From Centipeda artemidis DSM 19719 (GTDB lineage: Bacteria > Bacillota > Negativicutes > Selenomonadales > Selenomonadaceae), in the NCBI RefSeq assembly GCF_000426665.1, contig NZ_AUFU01000001.1, positions 1-64,000 on the forward strand: a stretch of 64,000 bases of DNA. The letters run 5' to 3'. This document shows, one piece after another, positions 34,935 to 45,198 of the stretch. Position 1 is the first letter of the stretch; each line of letters opens with the position of its first letter. The notes under the pieces are model-generated. The model saw only the letters and a list, made by a program, of their open reading frames with translations, was not told the origin of the DNA and made no database searches. The translations under genes were made by a program, and so were the position numbers.

Positions 34935-35945
34935 ATGTTCAAGACAAAGAAGAAAATCCTGGCAAGCCTTGGCGCAGCGGTACTGCTCCTCGGCGCAGGA
35001 TGCGGACAGCAGCAGGCGGCGGAAACCAAGACGGAAAGCGCGTCATCGTCCTACACGCCCGTCTCGTGGACGGAGAACATCGGCGGCACAGATCTGCAGA
35101 TGAAGACAACCGCCCCGCCCTCACGCGCCGTCTCCATGTCACAGGCAACGACGGAGATGCTGCTCACACTCGACCTCGGCGACCGGATGGCAGGCACGGC
35201 GTTCAAGGAGGAGGAAATCTATCCGCCCCTCCAAGCGGCATATGAAAAAGTCCCCGTCCTCGCCGAGAAGTGGCCTTCCTACGAAGTCTTTATGGCGGCA
35301 AAGCCGGACTTTGCAACCGGCTGGGAAGTCCCCTTCACGAAGCGCGGCATCGAGGCGGATAAAATCACCGCACAGAATATCCCCATCTTCGTCCCCGATT
35401 CCATGCAGTCCACAAAGGCGGATCTCGACATGGTATTCGCCGACATGGTCAAATTCGGCGAGATCTTCGGCGTGAAAGATCGCGCCGAAGCATGGGTCGC
35501 AGATCAAAAGAAGCAGCTCGCCGCCGTGCAGGACAAAATCGCAAAACTGCCGCACAAGCGCGTCTTTGTCTTTGACTCCGAGGACGGCGAGCCGTTCACC
35601 GTATTCGAAGGCTATACGCCGAACCTCCTGCGGCTCATCGGCGCGGACAACGTGATGAGCGGACAGGGCGTCGACAAGACGTGGAGCAAGACGAGCTGGG
35701 AGAGCGTAGTCGCCGCCGATCCCGAGTACATCATCGTCGCCGACTACGGCACGAGCATCCGCAACGAAGACGACTTCAACCAGAAAGTAGAGAAGCTCAA
35801 GGCAAATCCGCGTCTCCAAGGCACCACCGCCGTCAAGGAAAATCACTTCGTCCGCGTGAAACTCTCCGAGATCACGCCGGGCGTGCGCAGCGTCGACGCA
35901 CTGAAGCGTCTCGCCGAGCAGATCCACGGCGTCAAGATCGACTAA
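34935..35945 (+). CDS. FecB/BtuF-type substrate-binding lipoprotein
   Basis: A 336-residue class III binding protein. The lipobox is LLGAGC, followed by a Gln/Ala/Ser-rich linker. The fold is two lobes joined by a long helix: PSRAVSMSQATTEMLLTLDLGDRMAG, KPDFATGW, a backbone helix at about 170-200, then PNLLRLIGADNVM and DPEYIIVADYG. The VSMSQATTEMLLTL segment corresponds to the conserved opening of siderophore and cobalamin receptors. AAAGGAGG precedes the start. The ligand is not determined. Confidence 0.9.
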   Translation: MFKTKKKILASLGAAVLLLGAGCGQQQAAETKTESASSSYTPVSWTENIGGTDLQMKTTAPPSRAVSMSQATTEMLLTLDLGDRMAGTAFKEEEIYPPLQAAYEKVPVLAEKWPSYEVFMAAKPDFATGWEVPFTKRGIEADKITAQNIPIFVPDSMQSTKADLDMVFADMVKFGEIFGVKDRAEAWVADQKKQLAAVQDKIAKLPHKRVFVFDSEDGEPFTVFEGYTPNLLRLIGADNVMSGQGVDKTWSKTSWESVVAADPEYIIVADYGTSIRNEDDFNQKVEKLKANPRLQGTTAVKENHFVRVKLSEITPGVRSVDALKRLAEQIHGVKID

Positions 35946-35965
35946 ATACACAAAGGCACAGCAAA

Positions 35966-36007
35966 AGGGCTATTGCATCTTCGTTTTCTTAGATGCAATA
36001 GCCTTTT
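35966..36007 (+). terminator. intrinsic terminator of the FecCD-type operon
   Basis: GGCTATTGCATCT (35968-35980) pairs with AGATGCAATAGCC (35991-36003) and is followed by TTTT. The A tract before the first arm may let it act on the minus strand too, although the converging gene ends at 36059. Confidence 0.9.
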
Positions 36008-36058
36008 ATATACCGACCATCTTAAATTATTCTCTCGTTTGCTCTCACAAGAGCCAAT

Positions 36059-36550
36059 CTATTCATCCTCCGTGAAATACTTCATCGAGGTTTTTTTCCA
36101 TTCATGCTTCGTATAGAGCATTCGACGATCCGCAATTCCGGTCTCCGCGGCAAGTATGGCAGCAATCTCCTCACACTCATCGCGGCTGTAGCCATGGATC
36201 ATGGTATAGAGGTTATAGTGCCAATCTTCGCTGCGGTTGCGGTCATAGCAGTGCGAGACGCGCGGATGCTCCGCCATGTGGTGCGCGACCTCATCCATTT
36301 GCGCGTCGGGGACATCCCAAACACAGAGGGCGTTTGCGGTGAAGCCGACTTCGCGGTGGCGGAGCACCGCCCCCACTTTGCGAATTTTTTTCTCCTCACG
36401 CATGGAAGCAATCCGTGCGAGAAGATCTTCCTCGGTGATGCCGATCTTCTCTGCCAACATTTTATAGGGCTCGGCAACAAGCGGGAACTCTCCCTGCAGG
36501 AGACGGATGATCTTCTTGTCGAGTGCGCTGATTTCTGCCGTATCGGTCAT
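36059..36550 (-). CDS. ahbB: siroheme decarboxylase subunit AhbB (Lrp/AsnC-like)
   Basis: A 163-residue protein with an AsnC-type winged helix (about 5-65, LDKKIIRLLQGEFPLV) and a RAM-like domain. The segments GAVLRHREVGFTANALCVWDVPD and HYNLYTMIHG match AhbB/NirDLGH siroheme decarboxylases rather than true regulators. With AhbA it converts siroheme to didecarboxysiroheme in the alternative haem route. It lies 12 bases after ahbA. ahbC and ahbD are not in this window. Confidence 0.85.
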   Translation of the reverse strand: MTDTAEISALDKKIIRLLQGEFPLVAEPYKMLAEKIGITEEDLLARIASMREEKKIRKVGAVLRHREVGFTANALCVWDVPDAQMDEVAHHMAEHPRVSHCYDRNRSEDWHYNLYTMIHGYSRDECEEIAAILAAETGIADRRMLYTKHEWKKTSMKYFTEDE

Positions 36551-36562
36551 GTCACGCCTCCC

Positions 36563-37024
36563 CTATGCCAGCTTGAACTGGACATTGATTTTGTAGCGCC
36601 GCTTTGCCCGAAGGCTCATCGCGCGTTTTACCCCCGGGAGTGCAGCAACCTCTCGGAGAATCTTCTCCTCCGCGGCCTGTGATGCTGTCAGCAGTGTAAA
36701 CCAAAGATTGTAATTCCCTCCCGCACGCTCGTAGTTATGCGTTGCGCCCGGATAAAGGTTGACCGCCGCCGCAACGTCGGGCAGGCAGCTTTCGTCCACT
36801 TCAAGCGCAATGAGCGTTCCTCTGTAACCGAGGCGCTCGGAGTTAAAAAATGTGCCGATGCGCCGGAGATAGCCCTCACGTTTCAGAACAGCAAGCCGTT
36901 CGAGTACATGCGCCTCGTCGGTCTCAAGCTGCTCACCCAAACGTGCAAACGGCCGCGAACACACCGGCAGGTTCCCCTGCAGGAGGTTCAGCAGCCGTTT
37001 GTCAAAATCCGTCAATGCTGACAT
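36563..37024 (-). CDS. ahbA: siroheme decarboxylase subunit AhbA (Lrp/AsnC-like)
   Basis: A 153-residue partner of AhbB. The winged helix (FDKRLLNLLQGNLPVCSRPFARL) is followed by GTFFNSERLGYRGTLIALEV, NYERAGGNYNLWFTLL and the basic end SLRAKRRYKINVQF. These match the AhbA side of the decarboxylase heterodimer. The start is set at ATG 37024, nine bases after GGGAG; two ATGs upstream overlap or lack that site. It begins the two-gene unit. Confidence 0.84.
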   Translation of the reverse strand: MSALTDFDKRLLNLLQGNLPVCSRPFARLGEQLETDEAHVLERLAVLKREGYLRRIGTFFNSERLGYRGTLIALEVDESCLPDVAAAVNLYPGATHNYERAGGNYNLWFTLLTASQAAEEKILREVAALPGVKRAMSLRAKRRYKINVQFKLA

Positions 37025-37048
37025 GATGTTCATCTCCCTAAAATACAC

Positions 37049-37078
37049 ACAGCGCGGTCACTTCGCGTACCGCGCTGT
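37049..37078 (-). other. 10-bp hairpin before ahbA
   Basis: ACAGCGCGGT (37049-37058) pairs with ACCGCGCTGT (37069-37078). On the minus strand the stem is followed by GTGTATTTT, a weak T-rich tail. It may end transcription from engB or lie in the ahbA leader. Confidence 0.4.
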
Positions 37079-37143
37079 ATGTCCACCTTGCTCAGGGGCG
37101 GATGGCTCGGCATAAAGATGAACCGCATTCATTTCTCTTGTGC

Positions 37144-37767
37144 CTATTCTATCAGATTGTCCTTCATCACGTCAAGCAATTCTGAACGACCTTCATTTTT
37201 TGGAGACGCATAGGGAAGTATTGTAAGCTCCGGAACACCGAGTGCGCGCCGCATCGCCGCGATCTGCGTGCGGCGGGCGTTCTTGCCGAGTTTATCCGCC
37301 TTCGTCGCAACGACGAGGACAGGGATGTCATGTGCGATGAGCCACGAAAACATATTTCGATCGGACTCCATCGGGAGATGGCGGATGTCGAGCAGGAGGC
37401 AGACAAAGCGCAGGTATTCGGAGGTCAAAAAATATTCTTCGATGAATTTTGCCCATATCTTTCTGCTGTCGCGCGCCGCCTTTGCATAACCGTAGCCCGG
37501 CAGGTCGACGATATGCACGGAATGCCGCTCCTCTCCCCCGTCGATGCGCAGCAACAGTTCATAGAAGTTGATGGTCTGCGTCTTGCCCGGCTTCGAAGAG
37601 ACACGTGCAAGCTGCCGTATCCGTGTAAGGGAGTTGATCAGGGATGATTTTCCGACATTGGATCGCCCGATAAAGGCGACCTCGGGACGACGTACCTCCG
37701 GATACTGGTCTTTCCGTACGGCGGACGAGAGATAGACCGCTTTCGTGACTACGACGCTTTCCTGCAC
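37144..37767 (-). CDS. engB: ribosome biogenesis GTPase EngB (YsxC/YihA)
   Basis: A 207-residue GTPase that helps assemble the 50S subunit. G1 is GRSNVGKSSLIN, G2 lies around KPGKTQTINFYE, G3 is DLPGYGYAK, G4 is ATKADKL and G5 is PYAS. The start is GTG 37767 after an AGGAGG that begins just behind the lon stop. The lon-engB pairing is common in Firmicutes. Confidence 0.95.
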   Translation of the reverse strand: MQESVVVTKAVYLSSAVRKDQYPEVRRPEVAFIGRSNVGKSSLINSLTRIRQLARVSSKPGKTQTINFYELLLRIDGGEERHSVHIVDLPGYGYAKAARDSRKIWAKFIEEYFLTSEYLRFVCLLLDIRHLPMESDRNMFSWLIAHDIPVLVVATKADKLGKNARRTQIAAMRRALGVPELTILPYASPKNEGRSELLDVMKDNLIE

Positions 37768-37777
37768 GGCATACCTC

Positions 37778-40093
37778 CTAGTTGTAGAGTGCGATTTTCA
37801 GCACCTCATCCATATGCGTGACCGGTACGAACTCAAGCGCCTCGCGCACGGTGTCGGGGATGTCCTCGATGTCGGGGGCATTTTCCTGCGGGAGGACGAT
37901 GGTCTTCATCCCTTCGCGATAGGCGGCAAGCGTCTTTTCCTTCAACCCGCCAATGGGAAGAACGTTGCCGCGAAGAGTGATCTCCCCCGTCATCGCAACA
38001 TCGCCGCGCACCTTGCGCCCCGTGAGGGCAGAGATCATCGCGGTCGCCATGGTAATGCCGGCAGAGGGGCCGTCTTTTGGAATGGCGCCTTCGGGCAGAT
38101 GGATATGGATGTCGTCCTTTTCGTAAAAATCCTCCGCGAGCGAGAGCGCTTCGCTGCGGCTGCGTACATAGGAGAGTGCCGCCTGTGCGGATTCCTGCAT
38201 CACCTCGCCGAGCTGTCCCGTGAGGATGAGCTTGCCCTTGCCGCGCAGGATGTTGACCTCCGTACGCAGGACGTCACCGCCGACCTCTGTCCAGGCAAGC
38301 CCGGTAACAACGCCGACGAGCGGTTTTTTCTCCTGCTTCGCCGCATGATATGTGGGCTTTTCAAGGAATTCGACGAGGTTCGCCTTTGTGATGCTGATCG
38401 GCGTGCTCTCCCCTTCGACGATGCGCCGTGCGGCTTTGCGGCAGAGCCGTCCGATGACACGTTCGAGAGAACGTACACCTGCCTCGCGTGTATAGGAGCG
38501 AATGATCTCGGGATAGACGCCTGCGGCAACGCGGATATCCTTTGCCTTCAGCCCGTTCTGCATGCGCTGGCGCGGCAGGAGGTGACGGCGTGCGATCTCG
38601 ACCTTCTCGAGCTCGGTATAGCTCGATAGGTTCAGGATCTCCATACGGTCGCGCAAGGGCGCGGGAATACGCGAGACATTGTTCGCCGTGACGATCCAAA
38701 AGACGCGCGAGAGGTCAAACGGCAGCTCGACATAGTGATCGCTGAATGTGCAGTTCTGCACGGGATCAAGCACCTCAAGCAGTGCTGCCGACGGGTCGCC
38801 GTGAAAGTCCATCGCGATTTTATCCACCTCGTCGAGGAGGAACACGGGGTTTTTTACCCCCGCGCGGCGAATGCCCTCGATGATGCGTCCCGGCATAGCG
38901 CCGACGTAGGTACGACGATGACCGCGAATCTCCGCCTCGTCGCGGATGCCGCCGAGTGAGGCGCGAATGAATTTTCGTCCCATGGCACGCGCAATTGACG
39001 CGCCGAGCGAGGTCTTGCCGACGCCGGGCGCACCGACAAGGCAGAGAATCGGCGCACTCTGCTCAGGTGCAAGGCGACGCACGGCGATATAGTCGAGAAT
39101 GCGTTCTTTGATTTTCTCCAGCCCATAGTGATCACGCTCGAGAATGTTATGCGCCTCCGTCATATCGACGTGTTCCTCGGTCGTCTCCGTCCATGGCAGC
39201 TCCGCGAGGCAGTCAAGATAAGTGCAAATGACGCCGACCTCGGAGCTCGTCGCAGGACTGGCATCCAATCGGTGAATCTCACGCTCAATCGTCTCGCGCA
39301 CGTCCTTTGGAAATTCTTTTTTCTCCAGAATGCCGCGATAGCGTTCGACATCGGCGGATTTATCCGCGTCCTCGCCTAGTTCCTTATGAATTGCCTTGAT
39401 CTTTTCGCGCAGATAAAAGTCCCGCTGCACCTTATCCATTTGTTTTCGGACGCGGCGGCCGATCTTTTGCTCAATGCCCATGATATCAAGCTCATGCAGC
39501 AGTACCTCATAGAGGTATTCGAGGCGCGCGCGCACGTCGAAGAGGGTAAGGATTTCCTGCCGAACGTCGTATCTGAGATTGAGATGGCTTGCGATGATGT
39601 CTGCCAACCGCCCCGCATCCTCCATGATGGAGATGGATACAAGCGCTTCAGGAGGGAGTTTGTGCGAGATCTTTACCCACTCTTCGAACTTATCAGAAAC
39701 ACCGTGCGTAAGTGCTTCCACATCCTTGGAGACCGGTGCGCCCTCTTCTTCCTCATACTCTGAAACATCCGCCTCGGCATAGTTTTCCCCCTCGTGGTAG
39801 GCAAGGATCTTTGCCCTCGTTTTGCCGTCAACGAGGATGCGCAGAACCCCCTCGGGCATACGCAGGAATTGGCGAATCTCAACAACGGTACCGACCGTAT
39901 AGAGATCGCTCTCCGTCGGATCCTCGGCGTCGGGGTCACGCTGTGCAACGACAAGTACCTCGTTGCTGCCCGCAATGGCGCGTTCGGTGGCTGCAACAGA
40001 ACGATCACGCCCCACATCGACATTGACCATCATATGCGGGTAGACGACAAGACCGCGCAGGGGAAGCACCGGCAGTGTTCGTTTCTCGGACAT
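37778..40093 (-). CDS. lon: ATP-dependent protease La
   Basis: A 771-residue LonA. The substrate-binding LON domain (about 5-200) begins [15 protein letters not shown], followed by a coiled helical region, AAA+ domain ([21 protein letters not shown]) and the serine-lysine protease domain. The catalytic serine lies in [11 protein letters not shown], and the lysine in [16 protein letters not shown]. It degrades damaged and regulatory proteins in the cytoplasm. It is followed by engB. No CtsR-like site of the kind found at clpB was seen before it. Confidence 0.97.
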   Translation of the reverse strand: MSEKRTLPVLPLRGLVVYPHMMVNVDVGRDRSVAATERAIAGSNEVLVVAQRDPDAEDPTESDLYTVGTVVEIRQFLRMPEGVLRILVDGKTRAKILAYHEGENYAEADVSEYEEEEGAPVSKDVEALTHGVSDKFEEWVKISHKLPPEALVSISIMEDAGRLADIIASHLNLRYDVRQEILTLFDVRARLEYLYEVLLHELDIMGIEQKIGRRVRKQMDKVQRDFYLREKIKAIHKELGEDADKSADVERYRGILEKKEFPKDVRETIEREIHRLDASPATSSEVGVICTYLDCLAELPWTETTEEHVDMTEAHNILERDHYGLEKIKERILDYIAVRRLAPEQSAPILCLVGAPGVGKTSLGASIARAMGRKFIRASLGGIRDEAEIRGHRRTYVGAMPGRIIEGIRRAGVKNPVFLLDEVDKIAMDFHGDPSAALLEVLDPVQNCTFSDHYVELPFDLSRVFWIVTANNVSRIPAPLRDRMEILNLSSYTELEKVEIARRHLLPRQRMQNGLKAKDIRVAAGVYPEIIRSYTREAGVRSLERVIGRLCRKAARRIVEGESTPISITKANLVEFLEKPTYHAAKQEKKPLVGVVTGLAWTEVGGDVLRTEVNILRGKGKLILTGQLGEVMQESAQAALSYVRSRSEALSLAEDFYEKDDIHIHLPEGAIPKDGPSAGITMATAMISALTGRKVRGDVAMTGEITLRGNVLPIGGLKEKTLAAYREGMKTIVLPQENAPDIEDIPDTVREALEFVPVTHMDEVLKIALYN

Positions 40094-40127
40094 AGTATTT
40101 CCTTCTCAAAATATCGTAATTCGGGTC

Positions 40128-40162
40128 AAAAAAAGGGACTGCCGCAGAAGGCACGCCCCTTT
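40128..40162 (-). terminator. terminator between clpX and lon
   Basis: On the minus strand AAAGGGGCGTGCC and GGCAGTCCCTTT pair imperfectly around TTCTGC and are followed by a run of seven T residues. It ends the tig-clpP-clpX unit; I could not find a good lon promoter behind it. Confidence 0.75.
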
Positions 40163-40178
40163 CTCATGCAAAAATATA

Positions 40179-41444
40179 TCAGTTGGCAGCCGCCATCCGT
40201 GCAGCGCCCTTCCCTTCAATGGTAAGGATGGGATCGCTGTGATTCGCGACGACTTCCCTCGTCACCTGACAAGCCGTAACGCCTTGAATTGACGGCACCT
40301 CATACATCACATTACGCATGATGCCTTCGATGATGGCACGCAGTCCGCGCGCCCCCGTCTTGTGCGTAAGTGCTTCCTTGGCAATGAGGTGCAGTGCATC
40401 CTGCTCGAACGTCAGACGCACACCATCCATATCCAGAAGTCTTTGGAACTGCTTAACAAGCGCATTTTTCGGCTCCGTGAGGATGCGCACCATCGCCGCT
40501 TCGTCCAGCGAACTGAGCGTGACAACAACAGGCAGACGACCGATAAATTCGGGAATGAGCCCGTTCTTCATCAAATCCTCGGGGATCACCTTGCTGAGCG
40601 ATTCGCCGACGGAGACACGCTTCTTGGATCGCACCTCGGCGCCGAACCCCATCTGCTTCTTCCCAAGACGGGATTCGATGATCTCCTCAATTCCGTCGAA
40701 TGCGCCGCCGCAGATGAATAGGATATTCGTCGTATCGATCTGCAAAAGCTCCTGCTGTGGGTGCTTGCGCCCGCCCTGCGGCGGTACGGACGCCGTTGTC
40801 CCCTCAAGGATCTTGAGCAGCCCCTGCTGTACGCCTTCGCCTGAGACGTCGCGTGTGATGGAGGGATTCTCAGATTTGCGCGCGATCTTATCGATTTCGT
40901 CGACATAGATGATGCCGCGCTGCGCCTTCTCGATGTCGTAGTCTGCCGCCTGGATGAGTTTAAGCAGAATGTTCTCAACATCCTCGCCGACGTACCCCGC
41001 CTCTGTGAGCGAGGTTGCATCCGCGATGGCAAACGGGACGTTCAGAATGCGCGCGAGTGTCTGCGCGAGCAGGGTCTTGCCACTGCCCGTGGGACCGAGC
41101 ATGAGGATGTTGGACTTGCGCAGTTCCACATCGTCATTTTTTCCATGCCCCGCGTTGATGCGCTTATAGTGATTGTAAACCGCAACGGAGAGGGATTTTT
41201 TCGCCTCGTCCTGTCCGATGACGTACTGATCCAATATGTGGCGGATTTCCTTCGGTTTGGGGACATCCCTCAACCCGACTTCTACGTCGTCGCTGAACTC
41301 CTCCTCAATGATCTCGTTGCAGAGTTCAATGCACTCGTCACAGATATATACGCCGGGGCCGGCAACGAGCTTGCGCACCTGCTCCTGCGTCTTGCCGCAG
41401 AACGAGCATTTGAGCTGCCCCTTGTCTTCCTCGCCAAATTTCAT
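40179..41444 (-). CDS. clpX: ClpXP ATP-binding subunit ClpX
   Basis: A 421-residue unfoldase. The N-terminal zinc domain has CSFC and CDECIELC. The AAA+ domain shows [22 protein letters not shown], the pore loop GYVGEDVE and the sensor-2 TGARGLRA segment. The IGF loop for ClpP docking appears as PEFIGRLPV plus the KMQMGFGAE-like stretch at about 265-270. It lies 14 bases behind clpP and forms the ClpXP protease. Confidence 0.97.
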   Translation of the reverse strand: MKFGEEDKGQLKCSFCGKTQEQVRKLVAGPGVYICDECIELCNEIIEEEFSDDVEVGLRDVPKPKEIRHILDQYVIGQDEAKKSLSVAVYNHYKRINAGHGKNDDVELRKSNILMLGPTGSGKTLLAQTLARILNVPFAIADATSLTEAGYVGEDVENILLKLIQAADYDIEKAQRGIIYVDEIDKIARKSENPSITRDVSGEGVQQGLLKILEGTTASVPPQGGRKHPQQELLQIDTTNILFICGGAFDGIEEIIESRLGKKQMGFGAEVRSKKRVSVGESLSKVIPEDLMKNGLIPEFIGRLPVVVTLSSLDEAAMVRILTEPKNALVKQFQRLLDMDGVRLTFEQDALHLIAKEALTHKTGARGLRAIIEGIMRNVMYEVPSIQGVTACQVTREVVANHSDPILTIEGKGAARMAAAN

Positions 41445-41458
41445 CGCGTCACACCCCC

Positions 41459-42076
41459 TCAGCCCTTATCTTTGCTCTCTTTGGATGCTGCCGGGGGACG
41501 TACGACCACTTCGTCGATCAGCCCGTAGGCTTTTGCCTCCTCGGCGGACATAAAGTTGTCGCGTTCGGTATCGACATTGATTTTATCGGTGTCCTGCCCC
41601 GTGTGGCGGGCAAGAATCTCATTGCCGACCTCACGCAGGCGCAGGATCTCCTTCGCCTGGATCTGAATATCCGTGGACTGCCCCTGCGCGCCGCCAAGCG
41701 GCTGATGAATCATGATGCGCGCATGCGGCAGTGCATAGCGCTTGCCCTTTGCCCCTGCAGTCAACAGGATCGACCCCATGCTCGCCGCCTGTCCGATACA
41801 GATGGTCGAGACATCGGGCTTGATGTACTGCATGGTATCGTAAATGGCAAGTCCTGCCGTCACGACGCCGCCCGGGCTGTTGATATAGAGATGGATGTCC
41901 TTATCGGGATCCTCGGATTCCAAAAAGAGCATCTGAGCGACCACGACGTTCGCAACATTGTCGTCAATCGGACCGCCGAGAAAGATGATGCGCTCCTTGA
42001 GCAGACGGGAGTAGATGTCGTAGGCACGCTCCCCGCGGCTGGAGTTCTCCACCACCATCGGTACATAGTAACTCAT
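41459..42076 (-). CDS. clpP: ATP-dependent Clp protease proteolytic subunit
   Basis: A 205-residue serine peptidase. The catalytic serine is in GQAASMGS, the histidine in ARIMIHQP and the aspartate in the DRDNFMS region ([16 protein letters not shown]). The N-terminal [19 protein letters not shown] is the family opening. The tetradecameric chamber serves ClpX and, with ClpC encoded at 53.5 kb, general proteolysis. It lies between tig and clpX. Confidence 0.97.
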   Translation of the reverse strand: MSYYVPMVVENSSRGERAYDIYSRLLKERIIFLGGPIDDNVANVVVAQMLFLESEDPDKDIHLYINSPGGVVTAGLAIYDTMQYIKPDVSTICIGQAASMGSILLTAGAKGKRYALPHARIMIHQPLGGAQGQSTDIQIQAKEILRLREVGNEILARHTGQDTDKINVDTERDNFMSAEEAKAYGLIDEVVVRPPAASKESKDKG

Positions 42077-42100
42077 ATATTCCTCCCCAAGGGGGACGCC

Positions 42101-43390
42101 TTACGCCGTGATATTGTCGACGATGAACTGTGCCGTCTTCTTGCGCAGCACAGTCGCCGCAAGATCGCTGACGCGTCCCTGCTCCTTGATGATCTTCTGA
42201 ACCTGTTTCGGTGTTGCACCGTAGGAAACCGCCATCGCATAGACTTCCCTGTCGAGGTCGCCGCCCTCAACCTTGATGCCTTCTGCCTTTGCGACTTCTT
42301 CGAGCATGAGATCCGTGCGGACGTTCTTCTCTGCGGTCTCCCGGTAATCTTCGCGGATCTTGCCGATGTCAAGCCCCGCGTACTGGAGGTACTGCTCGAG
42401 GCTCATGCCCTGCTGCTCAAGGCGCATCGCCATTTCTTGAATCATCGCAGTGATGCGGTTCTCCACCATGACGGGCGGAATCTCCATCGTGCAGTGATCC
42501 GTCGCCATATCAATCGCCTTTGAACGGCGCTCCGTCTCAGCCTTGCGCTCTGCGGCGGCAAGGAGGTTTTTGCGGACATCCTCGCGCAGCTCTGCAAGTG
42601 TCTCGAACTTGCTTGCCTTCTTTGCGAATGCATCGTCGAGTTCCGGCAGTTCGCGCGACTTGATGCTGCGAATTTTACACTTAAAGACGGCATCTTTGCC
42701 CTTGAGGTTTTCCGCATGGTACTCCTCGGGGAACGTGACGTTCACGTCGCGCTCCTCGCCGACCTTTGCGCCGATGAGCTGATCCTCAAAGCCGGGGATG
42801 AAGCTGCCCGAGCCGATCTGCAGCGGGTAGTCCTCGCCCTTGCCGCCCTCGAATGCCGCTCCGTCAACAAAGCCCTCAAAATCGAGCGTCACAAAGTCGT
42901 CGTTCTTAACGGCGGCGTCCGCCGGAGCATCGACGAGCGTCCCCTGATGTTGACGCATCCCCTCGATCTGGCGGTCGATATCCTCGTCCGCAACCGTGAC
43001 TTCTTCCTTCGGGACGGCGAGTCCCTTGTACGCACCAAGCCGGACGTCGGGGCGCTGCGTAAACTTTGCCGTAAAAACGACGTCTTTGCCGTCCTCAAGC
43101 GTCACAATGTCGATCTCGGGACGTGTCACAGGCTCCATATTCTGCTCCGTCAGAGCATCTTCAAACGCCTTCTGCGCGAGTCCTTCGAACGCCTCCTGCA
43201 AAATCGCATCTTTGCCGACAAAATTTTCAACAATCCTGCGGGGCGCTTTGCCCTTGCGGAAGCCCGGAATATTTACGCGCGCGGAAATGCGCTTTGCGGC
43301 GCCCTCCGACGCTTTTTCAAGCTTATCCTGCTCAACTTCAATCGTCAGAGTGACCTCGCGGTTTTCACCATGCTCTGCCGTAACCTTCAT
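42101..43390 (-). CDS. tig: trigger factor
   Basis: A 429-residue ribosome-bound chaperone. The N-terminal domain includes the ribosome-binding signature GFRKGKAPR at about 44-52. The FKBP-type isomerase domain (about 160-245) has DDFVTLDFEGFVDG and SFIPGFEDQLIGA. The C-terminal helical arm follows. tig-clpP-clpX is a common order that couples nascent-chain folding with degradation. Confidence 0.96.
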   Translation of the reverse strand: MKVTAEHGENREVTLTIEVEQDKLEKASEGAAKRISARVNIPGFRKGKAPRRIVENFVGKDAILQEAFEGLAQKAFEDALTEQNMEPVTRPEIDIVTLEDGKDVVFTAKFTQRPDVRLGAYKGLAVPKEEVTVADEDIDRQIEGMRQHQGTLVDAPADAAVKNDDFVTLDFEGFVDGAAFEGGKGEDYPLQIGSGSFIPGFEDQLIGAKVGEERDVNVTFPEEYHAENLKGKDAVFKCKIRSIKSRELPELDDAFAKKASKFETLAELREDVRKNLLAAAERKAETERRSKAIDMATDHCTMEIPPVMVENRITAMIQEMAMRLEQQGMSLEQYLQYAGLDIGKIREDYRETAEKNVRTDLMLEEVAKAEGIKVEGGDLDREVYAMAVSYGATPKQVQKIIKEQGRVSDLAATVLRKKTAQFIVDNITA

Positions 43391-43467
43391 TGTATGAAAC
43401 GACCTCCTGTTTCTTTCCTAAAATATGCGGACACACAAAGAACGCGCCGTCCGCCATTGTCATTTGT

Positions 43468-43496
43468 ATCCTATCATAAAACGGTCAAAATGACAA
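43468..43496 (-). promoter_or_regulatory. candidate promoter of tig-clpP-clpX
   Basis: On the minus strand TTGTCA (43496-43491) and TAGGAT (43473-43468) are 17 bases apart. It lies just after the GerMN gene. The nearby GGTCAAA is a single half site and does not form a CtsR-like repeat. Confidence 0.4.
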
Positions 43497-43502
43497 GCCG
43501 GC

Positions 43503-44078
43503 TTATTTCACCAATTCGGACATCCGTGCGATGGGTTCAGACAGATCCATATGCCCCGAAAGAGTCTCTACCTTTGCTCCGTCGATCAGAATCTGCACGT
43601 TCTTGACCTCCGGGAACTCCGTCAGTGTATCAACGATTGATCCGACAAGCATCTCCTCGCCCGTCGATCCGCCGCTGAAGTTTTGCTGCAGCTCCTTCGA
43701 AAAATCCACGGTTGCCGTGCCGTCCTGCACTTTGACGCTGTGGAGCTTCGCTTTCTTCGGAATGACCGTTATCTGTCCCTTCTCTTTCGTCCCGGTGAGG
43801 AGCGACTTCATCGCCGCCGTGTATTTATCGTCCTTCTCCGTGTTGACCGTGCGTGTCACCGCAACGAGCCCCATGCCGTCGTCCTTCGGATAGTAGACAT
43901 TTACCTTGAGCGCCTTCGGCTCTTTAGGACGGCAGCATTCCGGGACATCTTTGTCGCTCTGCGATTCGACAGAACTCGCCGCAGTCGGTTGGCGCTGCTC
44001 ATCCGAACACCCTGCCGCAAGTGTTAGGAACGCGGCACACGTGAGCGCGCAGACGCTCTTTTTGTAGTTCGATTGCAT
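43503..44078 (-). CDS. GerMN-domain lipoprotein
   Basis: A 191-residue exported protein. The signal ends in a lipobox (LTLAAGCS). Residues about 65-185 form a GerMN domain, seen in VNVYYPKDDGMGLVAVTRTV, SGGSTGEEMLVGSIVDTLTEFPEVKNVQILIDG and the central TVDFSKELQQNF. GerMN domains occur in germination and envelope proteins next to AMIN-type amidases, as here. I chose ATG 44078, six bases after CGGAG; earlier codons run into the amidase gene. Confidence 0.85.
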   Translation of the reverse strand: MQSNYKKSVCALTCAAFLTLAAGCSDEQRQPTAASSVESQSDKDVPECCRPKEPKALKVNVYYPKDDGMGLVAVTRTVNTEKDDKYTAAMKSLLTGTKEKGQITVIPKKAKLHSVKVQDGTATVDFSKELQQNFSGGSTGEEMLVGSIVDTLTEFPEVKNVQILIDGAKVETLSGHMDLSEPIARMSELVK

Positions 44079-44106
44079 CAACATCTCCGCATCTCTTCCT
44101 TTCATT

Positions 44107-45183
44107 TCATTCAAAATATCGTACAATCGCACGGAAGATCGCTTCCGCCATCTTCTTTTGATAATCGGCACTTGCGAGCAGCTCCTCCTCTTCGGGGTTT
44201 GAGAGAAAGCCCATCTCAACAAGAGATGCCGGAATCTCCGTGTGTCGGAGCAGGTAGAATTTCGCGTATTTTACGCCGCGGTTGAATCGCCCGCCCGCCT
44301 TTTCAAGCTCTTCGTTGAGCAGAATCGCAAAGTGCTCGTCCTTATCCGTCTTCGGATAATAATAAGTCTCCATGCCGTGCGCGTTCGGGTTCGTAAAGGA
44401 GTTGCAGTGAATGGAGAGGAACAACTCCGCCTTTGGATACGCCGCCGCGACGTCCACGCGCGCCTGCAGTTCCCCCGACGGGGAGTGATCGCTTGGCGAG
44501 ACGTCCGTATCGCGCGTGCGCGTCATCACGACGTCCGCCCCCGCCGCACGCAGAAGCTGCTCTGCTTGAAGGGCGACGGCAAGCGCGACATCCTTTTCCT
44601 TCACACCCGAGTATCCGATCGCGCCCGAGTCGCTGCCGCCATGTCCCGGATCGATAACGATCGTGTGTCCGCGCACCGCTCCGCCGAACACCTTGCCGCC
44701 GTCGGCAAAGAGTTCAATGACGAGCTTCTCATGCGTTTTGCCCTTCGCGTCTCCCGGTACCGTATAGATGCGGAAAGCATCTTCGCGAGCGAGCGACTGC
44801 GCCGCATAGATACGCAGCGCTGCTCGATTTTTCTCACGCTGTACGAGGACGAGTTTTTTCCCAATCGTCCCATCGAGTGCAAGCTGCTGTGGGAACTGCT
44901 CATGAACCTCGACGTTCTCCAGTTCGACAAGAAGTTGGTTCTCCGCATGATAACGCTCGGAAAGCGTATAGGAAAGCCCCTCCGGGCGATTCGTCTCAAT
45001 CTCAATACGCATTGCCGTGCGCCCTTCGATCTCCGTGACCGCGCTCGCGACATGTGTGAGACGCACTGTTTTCCCCTTTGCCTCACCGGTTCCCGTCCAT
45101 AATGCGCAAATACAGGCAAGTACCACCGCTGTTATGAGCAGCGGACTCATCCGCAAAACTTGTTTCCAAATACCGTAAAACAA
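44107..45183 (-). CDS. AMIN-domain N-acetylmuramoyl-L-alanine amidase (Amidase_3)
   Basis: About 358 residues. A signal anchor (LLITAVVLACICALWTG) is followed by an AMIN-like beta domain (about 40-150) that targets peptidoglycan, and the zinc amidase (about 175-355). Zinc ligands are in VIDPGHGGSDSGA, the following glutamate (VKEKDVAL region) and SIHCNSF; the catalytic glutamate is in PASLVEMGFLSN. The start is uncertain: TTG 45183 is 11 bases after GGAGG, while the GTG at 45195 abuts it. It lies in a five-gene operon. Confidence 0.9.
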   Translation of the reverse strand: MFYGIWKQVLRMSPLLITAVVLACICALWTGTGEAKGKTVRLTHVASAVTEIEGRTAMRIEIETNRPEGLSYTLSERYHAENQLLVELENVEVHEQFPQQLALDGTIGKKLVLVQREKNRAALRIYAAQSLAREDAFRIYTVPGDAKGKTHEKLVIELFADGGKVFGGAVRGHTIVIDPGHGGSDSGAIGYSGVKEKDVALAVALQAEQLLRAAGADVVMTRTRDTDVSPSDHSPSGELQARVDVAAAYPKAELFLSIHCNSFTNPNAHGMETYYYPKTDKDEHFAILLNEELEKAGGRFNRGVKYAKFYLLRHTEIPASLVEMGFLSNPEEEELLASADYQKKMAEAIFRAIVRYFE

Positions 45184-45198
45184 TACCGGTAACACCTC

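Noticed and set aside
40094-40130. CtsR site before lon
   Set aside because: Only one GGTCAAA-like half site is present; no second half at 8 or 10 bases.
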